A stretch of 64,000 nt of DNA from Lysobacter sp. yr284 (GTDB taxonomy: Bacteria; Pseudomonadota; Gammaproteobacteria; Xanthomonadales; Xanthomonadaceae), in assembly GCF_900107375.1 (NCBI RefSeq), contig NZ_FNPT01000012.1, positions 62,001 through 126,000 of the forward strand. Reading direction: 5' to 3'. Shown here piece after piece: positions 34,075 through 42,629 of this stretch (the stretch's first letter is position 1; each line of letters begins with the position of its first letter). The translations under genes were made by a program, and so were the position numbers. The notes below the pieces were generated by a model. That model ran no database searches, had not been told where the DNA came from, and saw only the letters and a list, made by a program, of their open reading frames with translations.

Positions 34075-34572
34075 TCAAGCGACCGCCACCGCCTCGATCT
34101 CCACCAACCACCCGGGATTGACCAATCCCGCCACCTGCACCCGCGTACGCGCCACCAGCTGCGGTTGCTCCGGCGTGCCGAACCAGCGCGCATACGCGCG
34201 CGAGAAGCCTTCGTTGTCCATGCGCCCGCCCAGCGCCGGGTCGCCGACCACATACACGCGCAGTTGCACCAACTCGCCCATCGTCAGTCCGAGCCTGTGC
34301 AAAGTGCTTTGCAGTTCGCGCAAGGTCCCGTCGGTCTGGGCGAAGGTATCGCCGTAGGCGGCGGTGCTGTCGGCCGGCGCCGAGGCGTCGATCAGCGGCG
34401 GCGTATGCCCGCTGAGCAATACCAGCTCGCGCCCCGCCGGCACCGTCGCCGCGGCCAGGAACGGCAGCGCGCCGCCACAGGCCAGCAGGCGGTCGCCCGC
34501 CTGCGGTCCCTGCGCGTGGCCGTCGCCGCCGTCGAAGCGGTGCCGGCGCACCGTCGCGCCCGCGCCGCTCAT
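34075..34572 (-). CDS. RidA family protein
   Basis: About 165 residues of the RidA/YjgF/UK114 fold: ELVLLSGHTPPLIDA, TDGTLRELQSTLHRLGLTMGEL, VVGDPALGGR, then QLVARTRVQVAGLVNPGWLVEIEAVA. The Arg in VARTRVQVAGL corresponds to the active-site Arg that deaminates reactive enamine/imine intermediates. Longer than RidA itself, so a RidA subfamily member. Coupled (ATGA) to the FMN reductase upstream. Confidence 0.87.
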   Translation of the reverse strand: MSGAGATVRRHRFDGGDGHAQGPQAGDRLLACGGALPFLAAATVPAGRELVLLSGHTPPLIDASAPADSTAAYGDTFAQTDGTLRELQSTLHRLGLTMGELVQLRVYVVGDPALGGRMDNEGFSRAYARWFGTPEQPQLVARTRVQVAGLVNPGWLVEIEAVAVA

Positions 34573-35156
34573 GCCGCCGCCTCGGTCGCGCGCTCGTACG
34601 GCATCGTCTCGCGCGCGTTGCGCAGGGCCAGCGCCCACCAGCGCATCCGCGCCAGGGCGATGTCCATCGCCGCGTGCGCGGCCTGCGGCTCGCGCAGTTC
34701 GCCGTCGGGGCCGAACTGGCGCCAGGCGTGGACCAGGCTGACGCCGTCGCGCAAGGTCGCCGCATGCAGTTCGCCGAACACCTGGCGCAACTGCTCGATC
34801 GCGCGCAGCCCGCCGGAACTGGCGCCGTAACTGACGAAGGCCACCGGCTTGGCCCGCCACGGTTCGTAGCAGGCGTCGATCAGCGCCTTCAGCGCGGCCG
34901 GATAGCCGTGGTTGTATTCGGGCGTGACGATCAAGAACGCATCGGCCGCGTGCAAGCGTTCGCGCAGCCGCTGCAGCTGCGCCTCGTCGGCGCGGCTGGG
35001 GCGGCCCGACAGCGGCCATTCGGCCGGATCGATGCGATCGCTGTCGAAGCCGCCGTGGCGGGCGATGCGGCGCTGCGCCCACTCGCCGACCACGTCGCAG
35101 AAACGGCCTTCGCGCGCGCTGCCGTAGACCAGCGCGAGGCGGAGATTGGAAACCAT
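34569..35156 (-). CDS. NADPH-dependent FMN reductase-family flavoprotein
   Basis: About 195 residues with flavodoxin-like fold: ALVYGSAREGRFCDVVGEW (phosphate-binding loop), FLIVTPEYNHGYPAALKALID (family signature) and FVSYGASSGGLRAIEQL. It reduces FMN or quinone-like compounds with NADPH. Operon with a RidA-family gene, suggesting shared handling of reactive metabolites. Confidence 0.9.
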   Translation of the reverse strand: MVSNLRLALVYGSAREGRFCDVVGEWAQRRIARHGGFDSDRIDPAEWPLSGRPSRADEAQLQRLRERLHAADAFLIVTPEYNHGYPAALKALIDACYEPWRAKPVAFVSYGASSGGLRAIEQLRQVFGELHAATLRDGVSLVHAWRQFGPDGELREPQAAHAAMDIALARMRWWALALRNARETMPYERATEAAA

Positions 35157-35333
35157 GGCGGAAGCACCCTTGGGGGAAGTGCTTGGCAGGCTAAGACCTC
35201 AACCAAGCTTCAGGTCAAGCGCGTTCGACCCGAAGCCCCTGCAGGCGCTGCGCAAGCTGCGGCCGCGGCGCCGCACGTGCGTCGCAGGCGCCGTTTCGCG
35301 GTCGCAGTTGCCGCAACGCGCGCCCCGTCGCGA

Positions 35334-36683
35334 TCACACCGCCGCTTCCGGCGCGCGCCGTAGCTTGTAGATCACCGCGCCCACCACCAGCGCGATCGCC
35401 GCGGCGATCAGGTTCTGCGCGCTGGCGCTGGCCAGCAGCCCCAGCGACAGCACGATCGCCGCGATCGGGATCAACGGCCCGCCCGGCAGGTGCAGCGCGC
35501 CCTCGCGGCCGCGGTGGCGCTTCTGCAATACCAGCACCGACACCGCGGTGCCGATGTAGGTGCACAGCCGCGCGACCACCGACAGCAGCGCCAACTGCTG
35601 GAACGAGCCGGTCAGCGCCAGCGCCAGCGCGACCGCGCCGAGCAGCAGCACCGCCCGCGCCGGGGTGTGGAAGCGCGGATGGATCGCGCCGAGCGCGCGC
35701 GGGCCGTAGCCGTCGCGCGACAGCGCCAGCAGGTAGCGCGGGCCCATCATCACCGTGTTGCTGTTGGTGCCCAGGATCGAGATCGCCGCGCCGATGGTCA
35801 GCACCAGGGCCAGGCCGGTGCCGCTGAAATGCGCGGCCGCTTCGGCCAGCGGGCTGGACGAGGCGGCGATGCCGGGCAGGGTGCCCAGGGCGACCAACTG
35901 CACGGCGAAGTAGATGATCGTCACCAGCACGATCATGGTCAGCAGCGCGAACGGCACGTCGCGGCGCGGGTTGCGGTATTCGCCGGCCGCCGCGGGCAGG
36001 TTCTCGAAACCGGCGTAGGCGAACAGCAGCAACAGCGCCGCTTCGCCGAGGTGGTCCATCGGCAGCGGCGCATCGGAATGCAGCAAGGTGGGGTCGAAGT
36101 AGAACGCGCCGATCGCCACGAACAGCACCAGCGGCACCAGCTTGCCGATCGCCAGGGCCACGCCGGCGCGCGCGGCGGTGCGCACGCCGAGCACGTTGAT
36201 CAGCACCAGCAGGCCGAGCGAACCGGCGACCACGAACACCCGCGCCGGCCCGGCCTTGGCCGCCGGCCAGAACAGCGCCACCGCCTCGGCCAGGCCGTTG
36301 CTGAGCGAGGCGGCGGTGGAGATGCGGGTGACCAGCAGCATCCAGCCGACTTCGAAGCCGGCGAACGGGCCGAACGCCTCGCGCGCATACAGGTAGCCGC
36401 CGCCGGGCTGGTCGAAATAGCTCGCCGCCTGCGCGTAGCACAGCACCAGCAGGGTCACCGCGAAGCCGGCCAGCAGCACCGCCCACAGGCTGGCCGGCCC
36501 GAGCAGCATCGCCGCGGTCGCCGGCAGCAGGTAGATGCCGCTGCCGATCACGTCATTGATCGACAGGCCGACGATCTGCCAGCGGCTGACCGCGCGCACG
36601 GTGCCGGACGGGCCGGATTCTGGGAGGGACGGGGAAGCCGCGGGTACGCGGACGGAAGTCGGCTCGCTCGACGGCTGGCTCAA
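35334..36683 (-). CDS. APC-family amino acid permease
   Basis: About 449 residues with roughly 12 membrane segments. The first carries IVGLSINDVIGSGIYLLPA, the substrate-binding unwound helix typical of the APC superfamily. GGGYLYAREAFGPFAGFEVGW and FAYAGFENLPAAAGEYRNPRRDVP also fit. Substrate unknown, probably an amino acid or polyamine. The start is likely TTG with GAGGGGA upstream; a GTG 20 codons earlier would add an Arg/Pro-rich tail and looks less likely. Confidence 0.9.
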   Translation of the reverse strand: MSQPSSEPTSVRVPAASPSLPESGPSGTVRAVSRWQIVGLSINDVIGSGIYLLPATAAMLLGPASLWAVLLAGFAVTLLVLCYAQAASYFDQPGGGYLYAREAFGPFAGFEVGWMLLVTRISTAASLSNGLAEAVALFWPAAKAGPARVFVVAGSLGLLVLINVLGVRTAARAGVALAIGKLVPLVLFVAIGAFYFDPTLLHSDAPLPMDHLGEAALLLLFAYAGFENLPAAAGEYRNPRRDVPFALLTMIVLVTIIYFAVQLVALGTLPGIAASSSPLAEAAAHFSGTGLALVLTIGAAISILGTNSNTVMMGPRYLLALSRDGYGPRALGAIHPRFHTPARAVLLLGAVALALALTGSFQQLALLSVVARLCTYIGTAVSVLVLQKRHRGREGALHLPGGPLIPIAAIVLSLGLLASASAQNLIAAAIALVVGAVIYKLRRAPEAAV

Positions 36684-36859
36684 AACGGGATTCCCCTCGC
36701 TCGGTGGCGGGCGGCGCGCGCGCGGCGGCCGCGATCGGGCCACCTTAGTGCCAGCGCGGCCGCCACTGCAATGCGCACTGCGGCATGTGCCGCGTGCGCA
36801 TCGCCATGAGCGCGCCGCGGCCGGCGCCGACCGCCGCGCCGCCGGGCGCCGCCGCCGCG

Positions 36860-36994
36860 TTCGTAAACGTTTTGTTGCGTTCAGGCAGGCGGCGGGCGCG
36901 GCGCGCGCGATTAGCGATTACCCGATCACGGTTTGCGGCGCGATGACGTCGCGACCTAGCGCAGGCACGGCTGCGACTGGTTAAACAAACGTAG
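36860..36994 (+). promoter_or_regulatory. Conserved intergenic leader element, copy A
   Basis: A 135-base AT-richer block starting TTCGTAAACGTTTTGTTGCG and ending TGGTTAAACAAACGTAGC. It closely resembles another block upstream of the EF-hand gene: 24 of 28 bases match at the left end and 16 of 18 at the right. Both lie in the same orientation upstream of genes for small exported proteins. Could be a promoter with operator, a leader RNA or a small mobile relic; the nature is unknown. Confidence 0.6.
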
Positions 36995-37206
36995 CCGCCG
37001 CGTGCGCGTTCGCGTTTGCGTTCATCGCGGTGACAGCAGTGTGCAGCCCGTGCCGTCCCACTTCCCCTGCGGCACGCGCAGCCGGCCGCGGCTGCGGCGG
37101 CCCCCTCGGTGTTCCCCCGCACCGCGCCGCAGCCGCGGCCGTAGCCATGAACCGGCCGAGCCGCGGCCCCGCGGGCCGGCCGAACAACCAAGAGGTGCAT
37201 GCTTCC

Positions 37207-37389
37207 ATGAAGATCGATCTCCGCACTGCCGCCTACGCTTCGATCGTGCTGGGCGCGCTGTCGCTCGCCGCGTGCGCGAGCAAGGGCGAAACCACGCCGG
37301 ACGCGCCGGCCTCGTCTTCGAGCACGCCGTCCAGCGCCCCGGCCGACGCCGCGACCGCGCCGCCGCCGACCAGCGGCGACGGCGGCTGA
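37207..37389 (+). CDS. Small lipoprotein
   Basis: 60 residues. MKIDLRTAAYASIVLGALSL, then AACAS forms a lipoprotein signal with the Cys at about position 23. The mature part is a Ser/Pro/Ala/Thr-rich disordered tail (DAPASSSSTPSSAPADAATA). Likely an outer-membrane-anchored small protein of unknown role. A terminator follows directly, and leader element A lies upstream, so it is probably a monocistronic unit. Confidence 0.75.
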   Translation: MKIDLRTAAYASIVLGALSLAACASKGETTPDAPASSSSTPSSAPADAATAPPPTSGDGG

Positions 37390-37397
37390 TCCGCGCG

Positions 37398-37432
37398 CCC
37401 GGCCGCCGGCACAGGCGGCCGGGCCCTGTTTT
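37398..37432 (+). terminator. Rho-independent terminator
   Basis: CCCGGCCGCC pairs with GGCGGCCGGG around GGCACA, followed by CCCTGTTTT, nine bases after the lipoprotein stop. Confidence 0.8.
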
Positions 37433-37482
37433 CGCGGGCGTGGTGCGGCCGGGCGAGTCGGCGGCATCGCGCCCGTTTTTTC

Positions 37483-37600
37483 CGATCGCGGCGGCGGCGA
37501 GAACGCCGCGGCTCAAGCCCCTCCCGCGTAGCGCCGTCCTCGACAAGCGGGCAACGACAACGACGGTGGCGGGAGGGGCTTGAGCCCCGGCGTTCTTGGT
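37483..37600. repeat. Variant palindromic repeat, copy 9a
   Basis: CGGCTCAAGCCCCTCCCGC and inverted GGCGGGAGGGGCTTGAGCCCC, with flanking GAACGCCG / CGGCGTTC also inverted. Core GGCTCAAGCC replaces GGCTGAAGCC of the main family, so this is a subfamily. Confidence 0.75.
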
Positions 37601-37619
37601 CGGATCGCTCGGCCGGATC

Positions 37620-37735
37620 GCGGCGTCCGATCGAAGGGCGTCGGGCCTGAAGGCCCTCCCACAAGAGCGGCTCCGCCGGCCGATCGCGCGACCGGCGCGG
37701 GCTGTTGTGGAGGGGCTTCAGCCCCGACGCTTTTG
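37620..37735. repeat. Dispersed palindromic repeat, copy 9b
   Basis: GTCGGGCCTGAAGGCCCTCC and inverted GGAGGGGCTTCAGCCCCGAC about 60 bases apart. Directly adjoins the variant copy; the remaining bases up to the transglycosylase gene show no gene. Confidence 0.85.
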
Positions 37736-37870
37736 GCCCAGGTCGCCGCGCGCCAACGGATCGGGACGCATCGGGCCGCAACGCCGTCCGACAAACCTGA
37801 ATGAACGTTTCCCCCGGCCCCTGACTTCCGGCGCTGTCCGGGCCGGCGCGCGGCCCTAGAATCGCGCCCC

Positions 37871-38674
37871 ATGACCGCCCCCGCGCGCGCCCGTGCCGTT
37901 GCCCTGCGCCTGACCGCCGCCTTCGCCCTGCTGGCGCTGGCGAGCACGGCCGTGCAGGCGCGCACCGTGTACCGCTGCGTGCGCGACGGCACCGTCAGCC
38001 TCGCCACCGCGCCCGAGCCCGGCTCGCGCTGCGAGGCCCGGCAGATCGACGACAACGCGGTCAAGCTGCCCAACCTGTGGGGCGAGCTCGGCGTCATCAA
38101 CGGCAACCTCTACGAGCGCCAGCAGGACGGCAAGACCGTCTACAGCACGCGCAACCTGCCCGGTTCGGTGCGGGTGATGGGCTTCACCGTGGAAACGCCG
38201 CCGGGCGAGCCGGCGCATCCGGGCCTGGGCAAGGTCGGCAAGCCGCAACTGGACAAGTTCGCCGCGCAGTTCCGCAGCGCCGCCAAGGCCAACGGCCTCG
38301 ACGACGCCTGGCTGCGCGCGATCGCCCACGCCGAAAGCGGCTTCGACGCCAAGGCGGTGTCGAGCAAGGGCGCGCAGGGCGTGATGCAGCTGATGCCGGA
38401 AACCGCGAAGGAATACGGCGTGAGCGACCCGTTCTCGTCGGACGAATCGATCAAGGCCGGCGCGCGCCACCTCAAGTCGCTGCTGCGGCGCTACAACAAC
38501 GACCTGACTCTGGCGACCGCGGCCTACAACGCCGGCATCGGCACGGTGACGCGCTACCGCGGCGTGCCGCCGTATCGCGAAACCCAGGAATACATCGCCA
38601 AGGTCGAGGCGCTGGTGCAGCGCTACCAACTGGCGCTGGACACGCGCAAGCCGGCGCTGCGCGCGGCGCAGTAG
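37871..38674 (+). CDS. Lytic transglycosylase (SLT domain)
   Basis: About 267 residues with signal peptide (LTAAFALLALASTAVQA). An N-terminal part has two Cys (YRCVRDGTVSLATAPEPGSRC, a DUF4124-like piece). The C-terminal goose-lysozyme-like SLT domain has the catalytic Glu in AIAHAESGFDAKAVSSKGA, plus QGVMQLMPETAKEYGV and TLATAAYNAGIGTVTRYRG. It cleaves glycan strands of peptidoglycan with formation of 1,6-anhydromuramic ends in the periplasm. Confidence 0.93.
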   Translation: MTAPARARAVALRLTAAFALLALASTAVQARTVYRCVRDGTVSLATAPEPGSRCEARQIDDNAVKLPNLWGELGVINGNLYERQQDGKTVYSTRNLPGSVRVMGFTVETPPGEPAHPGLGKVGKPQLDKFAAQFRSAAKANGLDDAWLRAIAHAESGFDAKAVSSKGAQGVMQLMPETAKEYGVSDPFSSDESIKAGARHLKSLLRRYNNDLTLATAAYNAGIGTVTRYRGVPPYRETQEYIAKVEALVQRYQLALDTRKPALRAAQ

Positions 38675-38787
38675 GGCGGCGTTCGACCCGGCCGCGTCGC
38701 GGTCGAGCCCTGGATGCCCGCGTTCGCGGGCATCACGGTAGGTGGGGTGCGTTGGCTGGGTGGTGCCGGGTCTGTGCCCGGCGGCGG

Positions 38788-39010
38788 CTGGCTTTTCGGC
38801 CGGACCTTGCCGCGTCTTTACCGGACGGCAAGCGGGTTTCGTCAGGCCGGTCTCGCCGCGTCTGCGTCAGAAGGTGTGTGGTTTCGGTCGGGCCGATTTC
38901 GCCTCTCCACGCAAGCGCATGGCTTTCGTCGAACGCGCCAAGCCCTGCACGCGCGAAGGCGCGTGGGTTTCGTCGAGCCGGTTTCGCCGCGCCGCCCGCA
39001 ACCGTCATCC
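38788..39010. repeat. Degenerate tandem repeat, ~44-base period
   Basis: Five diverged units begin near 38791, 38836, 38881, 38923 and 38967. Each opens GGSTTTCG(T)C and continues toward GCCGG(T/A)TTCGCC, separated by 45, 45, 42 and 44 bases. Bases 38714-38733 and 39003-39032 (GTCATCCCCGCGAAGGCGGG) are additional short palindromes common in this bacterial group. No ribosome site or coherent product. The region fills the space between convergent genes. Confidence 0.6.
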
Positions 39011-39120
39011 CCGCGAAGGCGGGGATCCAGAGACTTCAGCGCGAGGCCGCGATCCTTCGCGAGCCCGCAGCGCAAGCACGATCCGGGCCGGATTCCAGCC
39101 CATCGTCCCCAAAGGCCACA

Positions 39121-39148
39121 AACGAAAAGAGCGGGCCGAAGCCCGCTC
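39121..39148 (-). terminator. Rho-independent terminator of the sugar dehydrogenase gene
   Basis: On the minus strand GAGCGGGC-TTCG-GCCCGCTC with a stable TTCG loop is followed by TTTTCGTT. It lies about 30 bases after the stop. Confidence 0.85.
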
Positions 39149-39176
39149 CGTCCGTGCACCGCGCCGCGTCGCCGCG

Positions 39177-40322
39177 TCAGATCGGCGTCAGCCGCAGCAA
39201 GCGCGCGTTGGTGCCGTCTTCCAGCAGCCACACATCGCCGTTCGGCCCTTGCTCGACTTCGCGGATGCGCTTGCCCATCGGATAGCGCTCGGCTTCGGCC
39301 GCGGTGTTGCCGTTGAACTTGACCCGCACCAGCGCCTGCGAGGCGAGGCCGCCGATCAGGCCGCTGCCGGCCCAGTTCGGGAAGCGCGTGCCCGAATAGA
39401 TCACGAAGCCGGCCGGCGCGATGACCGGGTTCCACCACGCTTCCGGCGCGTTGAGGTCGGGGCGGGTGTTGTGGCGCGGGATCGGGGTGCCGTCGTAGTG
39501 GTCGCCCTGCGAGACCAGCGGCCAGCCGTAGTTGGAGCCGCGTTCGATCAGGTTGAGTTCGTCGCCGCCCATCGGGCCCATCTCGTGGATCCACAGCTTG
39601 TTCTGCGCATCGAAGGCGATGCCGAGCAGGTTGCGGTGGCCGTAGGACCACACCGTCGCGGCCACGCCGCCGCGGTTGTAGAAGGGATTGTCGGTCGGCA
39701 CGCTGCCGTCGTCGTTGAGCCGGATCACCTTGCCCAGCGGCGAGTTGAGGTCCTGCGCGGGATCGAACTTCTGCCGCTCGCTGGAGGTGATCCACAGCTT
39801 GTGGTCCGGGCCGAACGCGAGGCGGTGGCCGTAGTGGTTGCTGCCGGTGACCTTGGGCTGGCGCCACAGCACCTGAAGGTTGCTCAGCGAGCCGCCCGAG
39901 CTGGTGAGGTTGAGCTTGGCGCGCGCGACGGCGGCGCCGGCGGTGCCGCTGGTCGTGCCTTTCTCGGCGTAGCTGATGTAGATCAGGCCGTTGCTGGCGA
40001 ACTGCGGATGCAGGATGACGTCGCCGAAACCGCCCTGGCCGCCGTAAGCGACGGTCGGCACGCCGGTGATGGTCTGCGCGCTGCCGCCGATGGTCAGCAC
40101 CTTGAGCACGCCGCGCTTCTCGGTGACCAGCAGGCGGCCGTTGGGCAGGAAGGTCATCGCCCAGGGTTCGTTGAAGCGCGCCACTTCGGTGGCGGTGAAC
40201 GGATTGGCCTTGGCCGCGCCCGCGTCGCCGGCCGGCGCATCGTGCGCCCAAGCGGTAGTGGCGGCGGCCGCGGACAGGGCCAGCACGGCAACGCACGACA
40301 GGCATAGCGTCTTGAGTTTCAT
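39177..40322 (-). CDS. PQQ-dependent aldose sugar dehydrogenase
   Basis: About 381 residues with signal peptide ([21 protein letters not shown]). Six-bladed propeller of the soluble glucose dehydrogenase/YliI type: [83 protein letters not shown] and [15 protein letters not shown]. The His in GSNHYGHRL is the likely base. It oxidises aldoses to lactones in the periplasm with PQQ and calcium. GGAG precedes the ATG. Confidence 0.92.
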   Translation of the reverse strand: MKLKTLCLSCVAVLALSAAAATTAWAHDAPAGDAGAAKANPFTATEVARFNEPWAMTFLPNGRLLVTEKRGVLKVLTIGGSAQTITGVPTVAYGGQGGFGDVILHPQFASNGLIYISYAEKGTTSGTAGAAVARAKLNLTSSGGSLSNLQVLWRQPKVTGSNHYGHRLAFGPDHKLWITSSERQKFDPAQDLNSPLGKVIRLNDDGSVPTDNPFYNRGGVAATVWSYGHRNLLGIAFDAQNKLWIHEMGPMGGDELNLIERGSNYGWPLVSQGDHYDGTPIPRHNTRPDLNAPEAWWNPVIAPAGFVIYSGTRFPNWAGSGLIGGLASQALVRVKFNGNTAAEAERYPMGKRIREVEQGPNGDVWLLEDGTNARLLRLTPI

Positions 40323-40689
40323 CGGAGGTCTCCGGCGTGGGGCGTGAGGGGAGGCCGGCCGAGAGTGCCACCCGCTGCGCGCGCGATCTTGCGACCGCCT
40401 CGGCAGTTCATCGCCGCCGTGCAGGCATGGCGAACGATCTTCAACCGCGATCACGCGCGCAATGTGGCTTGCGCGCTAGGAAATCGTAAGCGCGCGAGAT
40501 GGCCGCGCGCAGGCGCCCGCATCGGCGCTGTACGCAGGTCACGCGATTGCTGCAGGTGCGCGAAACCCGGATCGCACCACAGCGGCGAACGCGCGTTCGC
40601 TTGCGCAGCGGCGGGTGCGCGGACGCCGACGGCGCCCGCGTGCGCTCGCGCGTCCGCGGCCCGGCCCGCGTGCCGGCCCGGCCCGGTTT
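40323..40689. other. Intergenic region, nothing recognised
   Basis: 367 bases between two minus-strand genes, presumably including the sugar dehydrogenase promoter. A short dyad CGCGCGCAATGTGGCTTGCGCGC near 40456 is the only structure noticed (shown here with its central mismatch region). Confidence 0.3.
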
Positions 40690-41193
40690 TCAGGCCAGGG
40701 CCTTGGGCGCGTCGAACGGCAGCAGCTCGACCCCGGCCGCGCGCGCCAGCACCCGCGCTTCGGCCTGGCCGAGCAGGTCGCGGTCGCCGTCGATCGCCAC
40801 CAGGATGCGGCCGCTGCGGATGTGCGCATCGAACTTGCGCCGGATCGGATCGGGCAGCGCCGAACCCATCAGCGCCGAGGCCCAGCAACCGACCATGGCG
40901 CCGGCGGCGAGCGCCGCGGCGGTGCCGGCGAGGGTCAGGCCGATCGGCGTGACCACCACCGCCAGCAAACCGGCGAGCAGGCCGGCGGCGCCGCCGTAGC
41001 CGGCGCCGCGCAGCGCCGCAGGCATCAGGTCGGTATCGGCTTCCTTGCGCTCGTCGGGAATCGATTCCAGCTCGATGTCCGAGCGCGCGATCAGCAGGAT
41101 GTCGTCGTCGCGCACGCCGGCCTCGCGCGCGGCGTCCATCGCCGCCTGCGCGCTGGCCAGGTCGGGAGCACTGAACACATGACGGGTCTTCAT
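40690..41193 (-). CDS. Hypothetical membrane-interacting protein
   Basis: About 167 residues. The N-terminal domain (HVFSAPDLASAQAAMDAARE, ILLIARSDIELESIPDE) has an alpha/beta look. A Gly/Ala-rich hydrophobic hairpin follows (GAGYGGAAGLLAGLLAVVV and TLAGTAAALAAGAMVGCW). A second alpha/beta part is RRKFDAHIRSGRILVAIDGD. This order resembles DUF1269/general-stress-type proteins with a glycine-rich insertion, but I cannot name the family. Cellular role unknown. Confidence 0.7.
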   Translation of the reverse strand: MKTRHVFSAPDLASAQAAMDAAREAGVRDDDILLIARSDIELESIPDERKEADTDLMPAALRGAGYGGAAGLLAGLLAVVVTPIGLTLAGTAAALAAGAMVGCWASALMGSALPDPIRRKFDAHIRSGRILVAIDGDRDLLGQAEARVLARAAGVELLPFDAPKALA

Positions 41194-41517
41194 GTCGCCC
41201 TCCGCGCGCGCCGTCGCCGTCGCTGGCGTTCGCGAACGAACGCCGGTCGCATCCCCGGCCGGGCACGGCGGCGATGCCTGCACGGCCGTGGCGGTGCCAG
41301 CGTCCGCCGCGGCGGGTTAAAGCGCGGTGAGCCGCGCGGCGCCGTTCATCGGCCGGTTCGCGGCCGCGGCCCGGCGCACGAACCCGCCGCGGCCATGCTG
41401 CGCCGCGGCGTCCGGCCAGCGCCGCCCGGGATGAGGATCGTCACTGGACGCGACCGCGCCGGCCTCGCATCCTGCGGCCGCTGTCGCTTCGTTCCTCTTC
41501 TCTCATGGAGCCGCCGC
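41194..41517. other. Divergent promoter region, nothing recognised
   Basis: 324 GC-rich bases between divergent genes, with no terminator, repeat copy or convincing promoter hexamers. Confidence 0.3.
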
Positions 41518-41706
41518 ATGTTGCCGAGCGTGGAAGTGCACTGTCCGTATTGCGGCGAACCGATCGAGCTGCTGGTCGACGATTCCGCCGGCGAGCAACG
41601 CTACATCGAGGATTGCCAGGTCTGCTGCCGGCCGATCGTGGTCGCGGTCAGCGTGGACGAGGACGGCGAGCCGCGGGTGGACGTGTTCGCGGAGAACGAG
41701 GCTTGA
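41518..41706 (+). CDS. CPXCG-motif cysteine-rich small protein
   Basis: 62 residues. HCPYCGEPIELLVDDSAGEQ and IEDCQVCCRPIVV supply two CxxC knuckles, a probable zinc site, matching the CPXCG-motif family of unknown function. First gene of a three-gene set in which each next gene starts with TTG overlapping the preceding TGA. Confidence 0.87.
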   Translation: MLPSVEVHCPYCGEPIELLVDDSAGEQRYIEDCQVCCRPIVVAVSVDEDGEPRVDVFAENEA

Positions 41707-42629
41707 AGCAGGCCCTCGGCCTGTGCGCGGCGGGCCTGTGCCTGGCCGGCGCGGCCGCCGCCGCCGCCGCCGCGAGCGTGCCCGGCTACGGCGCGCGCGG
41801 CGAAAGCGTCGAACCGTGGGCGCCGGCGCGCATTTCCAGCCCGCGCTTCGAGTCGCACCCGGCGTTCGATCCGCGCACCGGCGACCTCTACTTCGTGCGC
41901 AGCGCGCCGGACTTCACCGGCTGGCGCATCCTCATGAGCCGTTGCGGGCCCGACGGCTGGAGCGAACCGGTGCAACCGCCGTTCGCCGGCGACGGGGTCG
42001 AGGCCGATCCCTGGTTCACTGCGGACGGCGCCACGCTCTACTTCATTTCCTCGCGCAGTCCCGACGGCGCGGCGGCGCCGCCCGGCCGCCCGCGCAAGGA
42101 TCTCGACCTGTGGCGGGTCGACCGCGACGCGCAGGGGCGCTGGGGCCGGCCGCAGCGGCTGCCCGAGCCGGTCAACTCGCCCGGCGCGGAATGGTTCCCG
42201 CGGCTGGCGCCCGACGGCTGGCTGTATTTCGGATCGACCGGCCGTCCCGGCGGCCTGGGCAAGACCGACCTGTGGCGCGCGCGGCAGGGCCGCGACGGCG
42301 CGTGGACGGTCGAGAACCTCGGCCCCGACCTCAACACCGCCGACGACGAATACGAGCCGCTGGTTTCGGCCGACGGCCGGCGCATGGTGCTGATGGCGGC
42401 CGACGGCCTGTACCGCAGCGAACGCGGCGCGCATGGCTGGTCGAAGCGGGTCAGGTTCGGCCCGCGCATCGACGCCAACGGCAGCGAGATCGGCGCGCTG
42501 CTGTCGCCGGACGGGCATTCGATGCTGTTCGCGCGCGACCTCAAGGGCGAACGCTCCGGCGAACTGTTGCTGTGGCGCGACGGCCGCGGCGATCCGAACT
42601 GGCCGCCGCGCTGCCCGGTGCCGCGTTGA
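41703..42629 (+). CDS. Exported TolB-like beta-propeller protein
   Basis: About 308 residues. Starts with TTG overlapping the upstream stop. Signal peptide ALGLCAAGLCLAGAAAA. The mature part consists of PD40-type repeats: HPAFDPRTGDLYFVRSAP, ADPWFTADGATLYFISSRSP, WFPRLAPDGWLYFGSTGRPG, EPLVSADGRRMVLMAA and GALLSPDGHSMLFARD. Such propellers bind peptides or proteins in the periplasm. Function unknown; coupling to a DNA-repair-like gene is puzzling. Confidence 0.85.
   Translation: MKQALGLCAAGLCLAGAAAAAAAASVPGYGARGESVEPWAPARISSPRFESHPAFDPRTGDLYFVRSAPDFTGWRILMSRCGPDGWSEPVQPPFAGDGVEADPWFTADGATLYFISSRSPDGAAAPPGRPRKDLDLWRVDRDAQGRWGRPQRLPEPVNSPGAEWFPRLAPDGWLYFGSTGRPGGLGKTDLWRARQGRDGAWTVENLGPDLNTADDEYEPLVSADGRRMVLMAADGLYRSERGAHGWSKRVRFGPRIDANGSEIGALLSPDGHSMLFARDLKGERSGELLLWRDGRGDPNWPPRCPVPR

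Noticed and set aside
38788-39032. CRISPR array
   Set aside because: Repeat units are strongly diverged, spacers are not unique or constant, and no cas gene is nearby.
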